Positions 1 through 8,122 of a stretch of 33,531 nt of DNA are shown piece by piece. The translations under genes and the position numbers were made by a program. Position 1 is the first letter of the stretch. Every line of letters starts with the position of its first letter. The notes beneath the pieces were generated by a model. That model was not told the origin of the DNA, ran no database searches, and worked only from the letters and a program-made list of their open reading frames with translations. Source of the DNA: Clostridia bacterium (GTDB taxonomy: Bacteria; Bacillota; Clostridia; HGM11327); contig JAGBHJ010000122.1 in assembly GCA_017935525.1 (NCBI GenBank), positions 1-33,531 on the forward strand. The letters are read 5' to 3'.

Positions 1-330
1 GGCATAGTCCTCAACCGAAAAGCCCGAGATGTTTGCCATAACCTTTTTGTTGAAGCATTTTGAAAGCTTTGGAAGCTCTTCTGAAATGACCTTTTCTACG
101 CCGGGGTTCTGGAGCCCGACTGCGTTTATCATACCTGCGGAGCACTCAGCTATTCTGGGCGTAGGATTGCCAAATCGGGGATCCTTTGTTGTGCCCTTAA
201 ACGAGAAGGTACCCAGACAGTTTATATCGTAAAGCTCTGCAAATTCGTACCCAAAGCCAAACGTACCGGAGGCGGGGATCACGGGGTTGTCCAGCTGAAT
301 GCCTGACAACGTAACCTTTGTATTTACCAT
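1..330 (-). CDS. pyrD: Dihydroorotate dehydrogenase B catalytic subunit, N-terminal part (cut by window edge)
   Basis: The first 110 codons of PyrD are present; the rest lies beyond base 1. The enzyme oxidises dihydroorotate to orotate with FMN in the cytoplasm, and in the type 1B form passes electrons through PyrK to NAD. The translation starts MVNTKVTLSG and contains the family signatures NPVIPASGTFGYG (residues 15-27) and the stretch INAVGLQNPG, which line the FMN site. The ATG at 330 is preceded by a strong AGGAGG site inside the end of pyrK. The two genes overlap by 7 bases, so translation is probably coupled. It is the last visible gene of the pyr operon. Identification is firm; the catalytic Cys region is outside the window. 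Confidence 0.93.
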   Translation of the reverse strand, partial: MVNTKVTLSGIQLDNPVIPASGTFGFGYEFAELYDINCLGTFSFKGTTKDPRFGNPTPRIAECSAGMINAVGLQNPGVEKVISEELPKLSKCFNKKVMANISGFSVEDYA

Positions 331-1058
331 ATTATCTCCTCCTTTACAAGCACGGGGCCGTCCTTGCATATTCTCTTGTTGCCGTATTTTGTCTTGCAGC
401 TGCAGCCCATGCAAGCACCAAAGCCACAGCCCATTCTCTCCTCAAAGCTGAACTGACCGCTTGTCTTTGTTGCGTTGTACACAGCCTTGAGCATGGGCTC
501 GGGACCACAGGTATAGAAATATGTATAATCGCCAACCTCGTCAAAGGCGTTTGTTACAAAGCCCTTGATGCCGTAGGAGCCGTCAACCGTTGTCACAAGC
601 ACTCTTGCTCCCAGATCGGCAAAGTCCTTTTCGCAGAATATCTCGTCCTTTGTGTTAAAGCCCAGTATCACGCTGACCTGCTTGCCCTCCGCTATCAGCT
701 TTTTGCAGAGGTTATACATGGGCGGCACGCCAACGCCACCGCCGATAAGCATTACCTTGTCGCCGGAAACGGAGGTATCGTAGCCGTTGCCCAAGCCAAC
801 AAGAACGTCCAGCTTTTCCCCTGCCTGCATTTCTGCCATCTTTTCCGTGCCGACGCCAACCACCTTGTATATTATGGTAATGCTGTCCTCGGTATAATCC
901 GCCACGGAAATAGGTCTGCGCAAAAACAAGCCGTCCAGCTTTATGTTTACAAACTGACCCGAGGCTGTAACAGCCGCCCCATTGCCCTCAAGCGTCATTT
1001 TGTAAACGCTTGAGGTAAGGGGAATATTTTCTTTTATAGTATAAATATCCTGTATCAT
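324..1058 (-). CDS. pyrK: Dihydroorotate dehydrogenase B electron transfer subunit
   Basis: A 244-residue flavoprotein of the ferredoxin-reductase fold that carries electrons from PyrD to NAD. The FAD-binding motif RRPISVADY lies near residue 50 and the NAD-binding loop GGGVGVPP in the middle. A cysteine set at 211, 216, 219 and 231 (spacing C-X4-C-X2-C-X11-C) forms the [2Fe-2S] site typical of PyrK. Length is close to that of known family members. It follows carB by 19 bases, with an AAGGAT ribosome site set rather far from the ATG, and overlaps pyrD by 7 bases. The presence of pyrK shows that the PyrD here is the NAD-dependent 1B type. Confidence 0.95.
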   Translation of the reverse strand: MIQDIYTIKENIPLTSSVYKMTLEGNGAAVTASGQFVNIKLDGLFLRRPISVADYTEDSITIIYKVVGVGTEKMAEMQAGEKLDVLVGLGNGYDTSVSGDKVMLIGGGVGVPPMYNLCKKLIAEGKQVSVILGFNTKDEIFCEKDFADLGARVLVTTVDGSYGIKGFVTNAFDEVGDYTYFYTCGPEPMLKAVYNATKTSGQFSFEERMGCGFGACMGCSCKTKYGNKRICKDGPVLVKEEIIW

Positions 1059-1077
1059 TTTATATCTTATATCCTTA

Positions 1078-4000
1078 TTATGCGTCGATGGTGGAGATGC
1101 ACAACGTGGTCTCCTCCAGCACGTCCAGAAGCACCTTAACAGTATCCAGCGCGGTAAACATAGTTACGTTGTTTTCAACTGCAGCTTGGCGGATCTCATA
1201 GCCGTCAGATGCGCCGCCGGGAGAATTCATATCCCTTGTGTTGATAACGTAAGTCACGTAGCCGCCTCTGATACCCTCAAGTATCTCGTCGCTTCCCTCG
1301 CTGATCTTCTTTACAGCGTGAGTACGGATACCGTTCTCCTTAAAGAAGTTTGCTGTGCCCTCGGTAGCCTGAATGTTAAAGCCCATATTGTAGAAACGTC
1401 TGATAAGGGGCAATGCCTCCTGCTTATCCTTGTCCGCAATTGTGGCAAATACAGTACCGTAGTTCATCACGTTCATTCCGGATGCCTGCAAAGCCTTGTA
1501 CAATGCTCTTGTAAGGCTGTTGTCGTAACCGATAGCTTCGCCCGTGGACTTCATCTCAGGTGAAAGGTATGCATCCAAACCTCTCAGCTTGGAGAATGAG
1601 AACGCAGGTGCCTTTACGTAGTAGCGCTTCTTCTCCTCGGGGTAGATTGTGGTAAAGCCCTGCTCCTTAAGAGATACGCCCAAAATTGCCAGCGTACCGA
1701 TGTCTGCCAGACTGTAGCCCGTTGCCTTGGAAAGGAAGGGCACTGTTCTGGAGGATCTGGGGTTGACCTCGATTATATAAACGTCATCCTTTTCATCAAC
1801 GATAAACTGGATGTTGTACAGACCAATAATTCCGATGCCCAAGCCCAGCTTAACTGTGTAGTCAAGGATGGTATCCTTTACCTTCTGTGTGAGAGTAAAT
1901 GAGGGGTAAACGCTGATGGAGTCACCGGAGTGGATACCTGTTCTCTCTACCAGCTCCATGATGCCGGGTACGAATACGTCCTTGCCGTCACATACCGCAT
2001 CGATCTCTACCTCTCTGCCCTGGATGTACTTGTCAACAAGCACGGGCTTGTCCTCGTCTATCTCAACGGCTGTTTTGAGGTAATGTCTGAGCTGATCCTC
2101 GTCCGCAACTATCTGCATTGCTCTGCCGCCCAATACAAAGGACGGACGTACAAGCACGGGGTAGCCGATCTCTCTTGCGGCGTTTACGCCGTCCTCTATC
2201 TTTGTAACTGCCTTGCCCTTGGGCTGAGGAATGTTGAGGGATCTGAGCACCTTTTCAAAGGCATCACGGTTTTCTGCCTTTTCGATGGCGTCGCAATCCG
2301 TACCGATGATCTTAACACCTCTTGAAGCCAAAGGCTCTGCAAGGTTGATAGCCGTCTGTCCACCCAAAGATGCGATAACGCCGTAGGGCTTTTCCAGATG
2401 GATGATGTTCATAACGTCCTCTGTACAGAGAGGGTCAAAGTACAGCTTGTCGGAGGTTGTGTAGTCCGTAGAAACTGTTTCGGGGTTGTTATTGATGATA
2501 ATAGCCTCAAAGCCTGCCGCCTTGATGGTCTTTACCGCATGAACTGTGGAGTAGTCAAACTCTACACCCTGACCAATTCTTATAGGACCGGAGCCAAGAA
2601 CGATTACCTTTTTCTTGTCGGACACGATGGACTCATTCTCATCCTCATATGTTGAGTAGAGGTAGGGGATGTCGCTCTTGATCTCTGCCGCGCAGCTGTC
2701 TATCATCTTGTAAACCGGGAAGATATCGTTCTTCTCGCGGAGGTTGTATATCTCTATTTCCTTTGTATTCCAGAGCTTTGCGATGTAAGCGTCGGAGAAG
2801 CCCATCTTCTTTGCCGCCTTAAGCACGCTGATGTCGCCCACGTTTGCCTTTACCTCATGCTCCATAAGGATGATGTTCTTTATCTTCTCAAGGAAGAACA
2901 TATCGATCTTTGTAGCATCCCAGATAAGGCCCATGTCGGCACCGTGCCAAATAAGCTCTGCAATTGCGTAAATTCTGTCGTCCGTGCCGTCCTTGATGTA
3001 CTCCATCAGCTGGTCGTAATCGTAGGAGTCGAACTTTTCCATATGTACGTGGTTAACGCCTATCTCCAATGATCTGCAAGCCTTCAGCAAGCTCTCCTCA
3101 AAGGTTCTGCCGATGGACATTACCTCGCCCGTAGCCTTCATCTGTGTGGAAAGCTTGTTGTTTGCGGAGGTGAACTTATCAAAGGGGAATCTGGGCATCT
3201 TTGTTACGATGTAGTCGATGGAAGGCTCGCAAGCAGCCAGCGTGTTTGCGATCTTGATCTCGTCCAGATTCATACCAACTGCGATCTTTGCAGTAACTCT
3301 TGCAATGGGGTAACCGCTTGCCTTTGACGCCAATGCGGAGGAACGGGAAACTCTGGGGTTTACCTCAATGAGGTAATACTTAAATGAGTGAGGATCCAAC
3401 GCAAACTGTACGTTGCAGCCACCTGCAACCTTCAACGCCTTGATGATCTTGAGGGCGCTGTCACGGAGCATATGGTATTCCTTGTTTGTAAGCGTCTGTG
3501 CGGGAGCAACAACTATGGAGTCACCTGTGTGGATACCAACGGGGTCAAGGTTTTCCATGCTGCAGATGGAGATTGCAGTGTCATTACCGTCACGCATAAC
3601 CTCAAACTCTATTTCCTTGTAGCCCTTGATGCTCTTTTCTACCAGCACCTGATGTACGGGGGAAAGATGGAGAGCGTTCTTAAGAATATCTGCGCACTCC
3701 TTCTCGTTGTCAGCAAAGCCGCCGCCTGTTCCGCCCAGCGTAAATGCGGGACGAAGCACTACCGGGTAACCTATCTCCTCTGCCGCCGCAAGGCCCTCCT
3801 CTATGGAGTAAGCGATCTTTGAAGGGATAACGGGCTCGCCCAATCTTTCACAAAGCTCCTTAAAAAGCTCTCTGTCCTCTGCCATCTCGATGCTTTCAAC
3901 AGAGGTACCCAAAAGCTCTACGTTACACTCCTTAAGTATGCCCTTTCTGCCCAGCTGCATAGCCAAGTTGAGGCCTGTCTGTCCGCCGATGCCGGGGACG

Positions 4001-4257
4001 ATAGCGTCGGGACGCTCGTATCTTATAACCTTTGCGATATACTCCAATGTGAGAGGCTCCATATATACCTTGTCTGCAATGGATGTATCCGTCATTATAG
4101 TTGCAGGGTTGGAGTTGCACAGCACAACCTCATAGCCCTCTTCCTTGAGTGCGAGGCATGCCTGCGTGCCTGCATAGTCAAACTCAGCAGCCTGGCCGAT
4201 AACTATCGGGCCGGAGCCAATAACCATTATCTTTTTTAAGTCAGTTCTCTTTGGCAT
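1078..4257 (-). CDS. carB: Carbamoyl phosphate synthetase large subunit
   Basis: A full-length 1059-residue CarB, which makes carbamoyl phosphate from bicarbonate, ammonia and two ATP. The two homologous halves are visible: each begins with a dinucleotide-like loop (GSGPIVIGQ near residue 14 and GSGPIRIGQ near residue 560). Each half carries an ATP-grasp domain (RPAFTLGGTGGGF; RPSFVLGGRAMQIV) with the E-V-N-P-R metal-binding motif. The last 130 or so residues are the MGS-like allosteric domain (ATEGTANFF). I see no missing key residue, unlike in its partner CarA. The start is supported by AAAGGAG a few bases upstream. The gene lies 25 bases after carA in the pyr operon. Since CarA seems unable to release ammonia from glutamine, this subunit may work with free ammonia. 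Confidence 0.97.
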   Translation of the reverse strand: MPKRTDLKKIMVIGSGPIVIGQAAEFDYAGTQACLALKEEGYEVVLCNSNPATIMTDTSIADKVYMEPLTLEYIAKVIRYERPDAIVPGIGGQTGLNLAMQLGRKGILKECNVELLGTSVESIEMAEDRELFKELCERLGEPVIPSKIAYSIEEGLAAAEEIGYPVVLRPAFTLGGTGGGFADNEKECADILKNALHLSPVHQVLVEKSIKGYKEIEFEVMRDGNDTAISICSMENLDPVGIHTGDSIVVAPAQTLTNKEYHMLRDSALKIIKALKVAGGCNVQFALDPHSFKYYLIEVNPRVSRSSALASKASGYPIARVTAKIAVGMNLDEIKIANTLAACEPSIDYIVTKMPRFPFDKFTSANNKLSTQMKATGEVMSIGRTFEESLLKACRSLEIGVNHVHMEKFDSYDYDQLMEYIKDGTDDRIYAIAELIWHGADMGLIWDATKIDMFFLEKIKNIILMEHEVKANVGDISVLKAAKKMGFSDAYIAKLWNTKEIEIYNLREKNDIFPVYKMIDSCAAEIKSDIPYLYSTYEDENESIVSDKKKVIVLGSGPIRIGQGVEFDYSTVHAVKTIKAAGFEAIIINNNPETVSTDYTTSDKLYFDPLCTEDVMNIIHLEKPYGVIASLGGQTAINLAEPLASRGVKIIGTDCDAIEKAENRDAFEKVLRSLNIPQPKGKAVTKIEDGVNAAREIGYPVLVRPSFVLGGRAMQIVADEDQLRHYLKTAVEIDEDKPVLVDKYIQGREVEIDAVCDGKDVFVPGIMELVERTGIHSGDSISVYPSFTLTQKVKDTILDYTVKLGLGIGIIGLYNIQFIVDEKDDVYIIEVNPRSSRTVPFLSKATGYSLADIGTLAILGVSLKEQGFTTIYPEEKKRYYVKAPAFSFSKLRGLDAYLSPEMKSTGEAIGYDNSLTRALYKALQASGMNVMNYGTVFATIADKDKQEALPLIRRFYNMGFNIQATEGTANFFKENGIRTHAVKKISEGSDEILEGIRGGYVTYVINTRDMNSPGGASDGYEIRQAAVENNVTMFTALDTVKVLLDVLEETTLCISTIDA

Positions 4258-4282
4258 TTTCTTTTCTCCTTTACCTGCGTAA

Positions 4283-5362
4283 TTATTTCTTCATGCTGTC
4301 AATAAACTTGTCAAACAGGAACGCGCTGTCCTGAGGACCGGGCGCACTTTCCGGCTGGAACTGCACGGCAAAAACGTTGTCCTCAACGCACTCGATGCCT
4401 GCCACCGTGCCATCCATAACGTTCTGATGAGTGATCACCAATCCCGTACCGCAAAGGGACTCTGCGTCAACCGCATAGGAGTGGTTCTGATACGTGCTTA
4501 TCACCTTACCGTCAGCCAGGCTCTTTACTGCCGCGCCGCCCCTGTGGCCGCACTTGAGCTTGTACGTCTTTGCGCCGTAAGCAAGGCTCAGTATCAGATT
4601 ACCCAGGCCGATGCCAAACATGGGGAACTTGCCCTTAAGCTCTCTTACCAGCTCTATTACCTCCGCCGCATCCTCGGGATTGCCGGGACCGTTGGAAACC
4701 AGCACGCCATCGGGGTTCATTCTTGTGAGAGTTGCCGCATCAATGTTGTGAGGAACCACAGTAACGTTACAGCCTCTTGCGTTAAGCTCGCGGATGATGC
4801 CGTTTTTAACGCCGCAGTCGATAACCACTACCGTGTACTTGGCGCTTGCCGTTCTGGAGTACCATCTCTTTTTGCAGCTTACCCTTGCAACACCGTCAGT
4901 AGGCACGGGAGTATTCTTGATGATCTCCAACGCCTCCTCCACGGGTGTGGAAGCTGACGTCATCAGCACGCGCTTTGTGCCGGTATCTCTGATGCTTCTG
5001 GTGAGCTTTCTTGTATCTATACCTGCAATACCGGGAATGTGGTATTCCGCCATAACCTCGGAAAGGGTCTTTGTATATCTGAAGTTGGAGGGCTGGTCGT
5101 TATACTCTCTTACTACAAGACCGTCAATAGTGGGGGTCTTTGCCTCGTCGTCCTCGTCAGTCATACCATAATTACCGATGAGAGGATACGTCATCACCAC
5201 CATTGTATTTGTGTTGGAAGGGTCAGATAGTATCTCCTGATACCCGACCATGGACGTGTTAAACACGATCTCGCTGACCTTGTCGCAGTCATCGCCAAAG
5301 CCGTAGCCGTAATACTGGCTGCCGTCTTCAAGAACTATTTTTCTGTCAAAATCCTTTATCAT
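4283..5362 (-). CDS. carA: Carbamoyl phosphate synthetase small subunit with a degenerate glutaminase site
   Basis: A 359-residue CarA, near normal length. The N-terminal CarA domain is well conserved (SMVGYQEILSDPS; GIDTRKLTR), as is the oxyanion-side motif SNGPGNPED. The class I glutaminase centre is not. The usual F-G-I-C-L-G-H-Q reads F-G-I-G-L-G-N-L (249-256), so the nucleophile Cys is Gly252, with Asn255 and Leu256 in the next conserved places. The usual H-P-E reads Q-P-E (Gln336), with only Glu338 of the triad left. The glutamine-contacting QNHG is QNHS (Ser295). Codons were checked on the raw strand (GGC at 4609-4607, CAG at 4357-4355). Start and stop are intact, and the ATG overlaps the pyrC stop in ATGA. 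The fold probably remains as a structural partner of CarB while hydrolysis is lost. Confidence 0.93.
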   Translation of the reverse strand: MIKDFDRKIVLEDGSQYYGYGFGDDCDKVSEIVFNTSMVGYQEILSDPSNTNTMVVMTYPLIGNYGMTDEDDEAKTPTIDGLVVREYNDQPSNFRYTKTLSEVMAEYHIPGIAGIDTRKLTRSIRDTGTKRVLMTSASTPVEEALEIIKNTPVPTDGVARVSCKKRWYSRTASAKYTVVVIDCGVKNGIIRELNARGCNVTVVPHNIDAATLTRMNPDGVLVSNGPGNPEDAAEVIELVRELKGKFPMFGIGLGNLILSLAYGAKTYKLKCGHRGGAAVKSLADGKVISTYQNHSYAVDAESLCGTGLVITHQNVMDGTVAGIECVEDNVFAVQFQPESAPGPQDSAFLFDKFIDSMKK

Positions 5363-6594
5363 ACCGCTTTACCTCCGTATATCGTTGCTATAAGCTTGCC
5401 ATGGACCTCCTCACCGTCAAAGGGTGTTGCCCTGCCCATGGAAGCGAAGCACGCAGAATCTATAATATTTTTATTTTTCAAATCCCAAATGCACCACTCG
5501 TCTGCCCTTTGCTCTATGCCAAAGCGCTTTCTGGGGTTTATCGCCATCAGCTCCACCAGCTTTTCCAGAGTGATGATGCCTTCCATCACCAGCTTGGTAT
5601 AAAGTATGGGGAACGCTGTTTCCAGCCCCACGATACCCATTGCGCTGCCTGCCAGGCCCTTGGATTTTTCCGCATGGCTGTGGGGCGCATGGTCCGTAGC
5701 AATCATGTCTATGGTGCCGTCCTTGATGCCTTCTATAAGCGCAAGCCTGTCCTCATCGCTTCTCAAGGGAGGATTCATCTTGTACCTGCCCTCCTCCTTC
5801 AGCATCATATCGTTCATGGTAAGGTAGTGGGGGCCTGTTTCGCAGGTTATATCCACTCCCCTTGCCTTTGCCTGTCTTATCAGCTCCACGCTCTCCTTTG
5901 TGGAGATGTGGCAAACGTGGTATTTTACCCCCGTTTTTTCCGCAAGGCGTATATCTCTTTCTATCTGACCCCATTCGGACTCCGAGCAAATGCCCTTATG
6001 CCCGTGGAGCCTTGCGTATTCGCCGTCATGTATGTAGCCGCCCTTCAAAAGGTCGTTTACCTCGCAATGCGCCGCGATGATCTTGCCAAGGCTCTTTGCC
6101 TTTATCATCGCCTGCTCCATCATACCGTCACTCTGCACGCCCTTGCCGTCATCGGAAAAGGCAATAACGTCCTTTGCCATGCCGTCCATATCGCTGAGCG
6201 TTTCCCCCGCCTCGCCCACGGTGATCGTACCGTAGGGATACACGGGTATTCTTGCCGTTTTTGCTATTATATCCCGCTGGATGGCAAGGTTTTCCACGCT
6301 GTCGGGGGCGGGCTTCAGATTGGGCATGGAGCATACCGCTGTATAGCCACCCTTTGCCGCCGCCGCAGTTCCTGTGGCAATAGTCTCCTTATATGAAAAA
6401 CCCGGCTCACGTAAATGCACATGCACATCGCAAAAGCCGGGGATAATAACACAGTCAGAAATAACAATACCGTCAAAAGTGTCAACGTTGACAGATTCAT
6501 CGACGATTTGGAAATAGTTGTCCCTCAACTCGGCGTTGCATATAACGAATTTTCCGTCACGGTATATCTTCGAATTCTTGATGAATACGTTCAT
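5359..6594 (-). CDS. pyrC: Dihydroorotase
   Basis: A 411-residue class I dihydroorotase of the amidohydrolase superfamily, which cyclises carbamoyl aspartate to dihydroorotate. The metal-binding DVHVHLREPG motif is at about residues 56-65 (His58, His60). Further ligands are in AAHCEVN and HVCHIST, and the catalytic Asp is in ATDHAPH. The conserved SGLETAFP-like stretch reads VGLETAFP here. It is the first gene of the operon. The ATG at 6594 has GGAAAGG upstream and follows a leader of about 85 bases from the promoter. The 3' end overlaps carA by 4 bases. No pyrB (aspartate carbamoyltransferase) is in this operon, so it must lie elsewhere. Confidence 0.95.
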   Translation of the reverse strand: MNVFIKNSKIYRDGKFVICNAELRDNYFQIVDESVNVDTFDGIVISDCVIIPGFCDVHVHLREPGFSYKETIATGTAAAAKGGYTAVCSMPNLKPAPDSVENLAIQRDIIAKTARIPVYPYGTITVGEAGETLSDMDGMAKDVIAFSDDGKGVQSDGMMEQAMIKAKSLGKIIAAHCEVNDLLKGGYIHDGEYARLHGHKGICSESEWGQIERDIRLAEKTGVKYHVCHISTKESVELIRQAKARGVDITCETGPHYLTMNDMMLKEEGRYKMNPPLRSDEDRLALIEGIKDGTIDMIATDHAPHSHAEKSKGLAGSAMGIVGLETAFPILYTKLVMEGIITLEKLVELMAINPRKRFGIEQRADEWCIWDLKNKNIIDSACFASMGRATPFDGEEVHGKLIATIYGGKAV

Positions 6595-6687
6595 TTATAT
6601 CTACCTTTCCAAAATCCTTGAGACACATTTTCATTTATGGGCAAAAGCACAAAATGCGCCCAGTCGCCCAATTTTCATATTTGTGAT

Positions 6688-6716
6688 ATTATACCACAAA
6701 ATGGCGATATTGTCAA
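6688..6716 (-). promoter_or_regulatory. Sigma-A promoter of the pyr operon
   Basis: On the minus strand, TTGACA (6716-6711) and TATAAT (6693-6688) are separated by 17 bases. A TGG before the -10 gives an extended -10. Both boxes match consensus. The predicted start is near 6680, giving a leader of about 85 bases. I see no PyrR binding loop and no terminator hairpin in the leader, so regulation by a classic PyrR attenuator is not supported here. Confidence 0.85.
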
Positions 6717-6800
6717 GTTTGCTTCATGATAAGTTCATATATCCCCGCAAAACACCCTCTGCAATTTTATACGGAAAAAACCGATGTTTTCTGCAGAACA

Positions 6801-6830
6801 AAGCGGCACCGTAACGTGATGCCGCTTTTT
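6801..6830 (-). terminator. Probable terminator of the six-paralogue operon
   Basis: GCGGCA (6803-6808) pairs with TGCCGC (6820-6825) across an 11-base loop, about 14 bases after the stop of paralogue A. Read on the minus strand the stem is followed by CTTTGTT, a weak T-run. The plus-strand side has a better T-run, so it may work in both directions. Confidence 0.5.
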
Positions 6831-6838
6831 GCCGTCAA

Positions 6839-8032
6839 TTATTTTCTGTCTATGCGGTACATTGCCATCTGTCCGGGGTAAAGACTGATGTATTCTCCGC
6901 TTTCGTACGGCTCCGTCACCTTGCCGTTAAGTATCAGTCCTGTCAGACTGCACTTTTCGTCGTCATAGGTTACGTGCACCGTGGTAGGATCCTTCATTTC
7001 TGCATTTACAAGGCAGAGGTACTCCGTACCGTCCTTGTCCTCAAAGGTACTGATGACCATTCTCTCAAAGGATCTTACATCCTTGATAAGCGGGTGGCTG
7101 TTTTCGCCAAACATGGGGAAGCACATTCTCTGGAAGCCCAGCATCCATGATTCCTTTCTCTTGAGCGTCACCAACAGCTCGCCAAACTGGTCGTTAAACC
7201 TCTTTTGGCAACGACCCAATCTGTCAAAGGTCAACGTTGTATTGCCGTATTCGTCAATAGGTGATCCATGGTAATTGGGAGCAATAATTCTGTCGTAAAA
7301 TCTGAACCAAGTGATACCTTTGATGCCCAGCGCCGCAGAGGTTGTGATCTGCCACATATACTGGTATTCGGTAAACTGCTTGTAGGAGCCGTGAGCAGAG
7401 CAAATGGGAGTTTCCCAGCACTCCATTCCTGCCGCCTCTGCCGCCTCAACAAATGCCTGTATAGTGCGCAGATATCCTGTTACACCGCCGTCACCGTCAG
7501 CCTGGCCGTAATTGTCAAAGCAGATCTCTTTGCAGCCCGTTTCGTCCTTCATCTTTATAAGGTAATTCTTTAACCACTCGGGACTGCTGAAATCCCACCA
7601 TGGAGTATCACCCGACATATTAAGGTAAGGATTCAGCTCGGGAGCGACCCTCTTATGGATGCCCATGGCTCTGATAGCATTGTCAAGAGACTTAGGCGTT
7701 CCCGGCTCGTCACCAACGTGAAAGCCGCGCAATGCGGGGTGACCCTTAAAGCGCTCGTAGTTCTTTCTTACCTGCTCTTCTCTTTTGGCGGCAGCCTCCG
7801 CAGTACAACCGTGGTATCCGCCTCCGCAGTCCAGAATCAGCTCGATGCCCAGCTCGTGGGCTCTGTCCAAGAACTCCAGTGTCTTTTTTGTTTCAGCCTC
7901 GCTGCCTCCGATTATACCCGCAAGCATGACCGTACAGCCGCTTTCAGCCCATTTATCTATTTCCTTTACCGTGTAATTCTCATCGGACATATTGAAGTAT
8001 ACCCAACCTCCGATAGGAAATTTTTTACCCAT
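6839..8032 (-). CDS. TIM-barrel glycoside hydrolase-like protein, tandem paralogue A
   Basis: A 397-residue protein, last gene of the six-copy array. I cannot assign a named family with certainty. A (beta/alpha)8 barrel is suggested by the GHPALRGFHVGDEP stretch (GDEP at 107-110): an Asp-Glu-Pro at the end of a strand after H-P-A-L is common in clan GH-A-like proteins, where the Glu would be the acid/base. Later conserved blocks are KGITWFRFYDR and SPIDEYG. A short C-terminal beta domain ends LYPGQMAMYRIDRK. There is no signal peptide or membrane segment, so it should be cytoplasmic. I chose the ATG at 8032 because it has GGAAAGGAA just upstream; an ATG seven codons earlier would place that site inside the gene. 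Closest relative in the window is B, especially in the C-terminal half. Confidence 0.8.
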   Translation of the reverse strand: MGKKFPIGGWVYFNMSDENYTVKEIDKWAESGCTVMLAGIIGGSEAETKKTLEFLDRAHELGIELILDCGGGYHGCTAEAAAKREEQVRKNYERFKGHPALRGFHVGDEPGTPKSLDNAIRAMGIHKRVAPELNPYLNMSGDTPWWDFSSPEWLKNYLIKMKDETGCKEICFDNYGQADGDGGVTGYLRTIQAFVEAAEAAGMECWETPICSAHGSYKQFTEYQYMWQITTSAALGIKGITWFRFYDRIIAPNYHGSPIDEYGNTTLTFDRLGRCQKRFNDQFGELLVTLKRKESWMLGFQRMCFPMFGENSHPLIKDVRSFERMVISTFEDKDGTEYLCLVNAEMKDPTTVHVTYDDEKCSLTGLILNGKVTEPYESGEYISLYPGQMAMYRIDRK

Positions 8033-8045
8033 ACTATTCCTTTCC

Positions 8046-8060
8046 CTCGGCAAAGCCGAG
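8046..8060. repeat. Small perfect hairpin before paralogue A
   Basis: CTCGGC, AAA, GCCGAG form a perfect 6-bp stem with a 3-base loop, ending 14 bases upstream of the paralogue A start and just before its ribosome site. This 90-base gap (8033-8122) is the longest within the array. The hairpin has no T-run, so it may be an mRNA processing or stability element rather than a terminator. Confidence 0.45.
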
Positions 8061-8122
8061 ATCGTTCGTTAATAAATTTTCTCGCAGCCCCGGTCCGCCT
8101 CGTGCCACGCCTTGCCTGCGAC

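Noticed and set aside
5401..6396. Long plus-strand frame opposite pyrC
   Set aside because: Antisense shadow of a well-conserved gene. Other long plus-strand frames opposite pyrK, carB and the paralogues were rejected for the same reason.
6595..6680. PyrR-type attenuator or riboswitch in the pyr leader
   Set aside because: The leader is short and shows only a weak 5-bp stem with no T-run and no recognisable PyrR binding loop.
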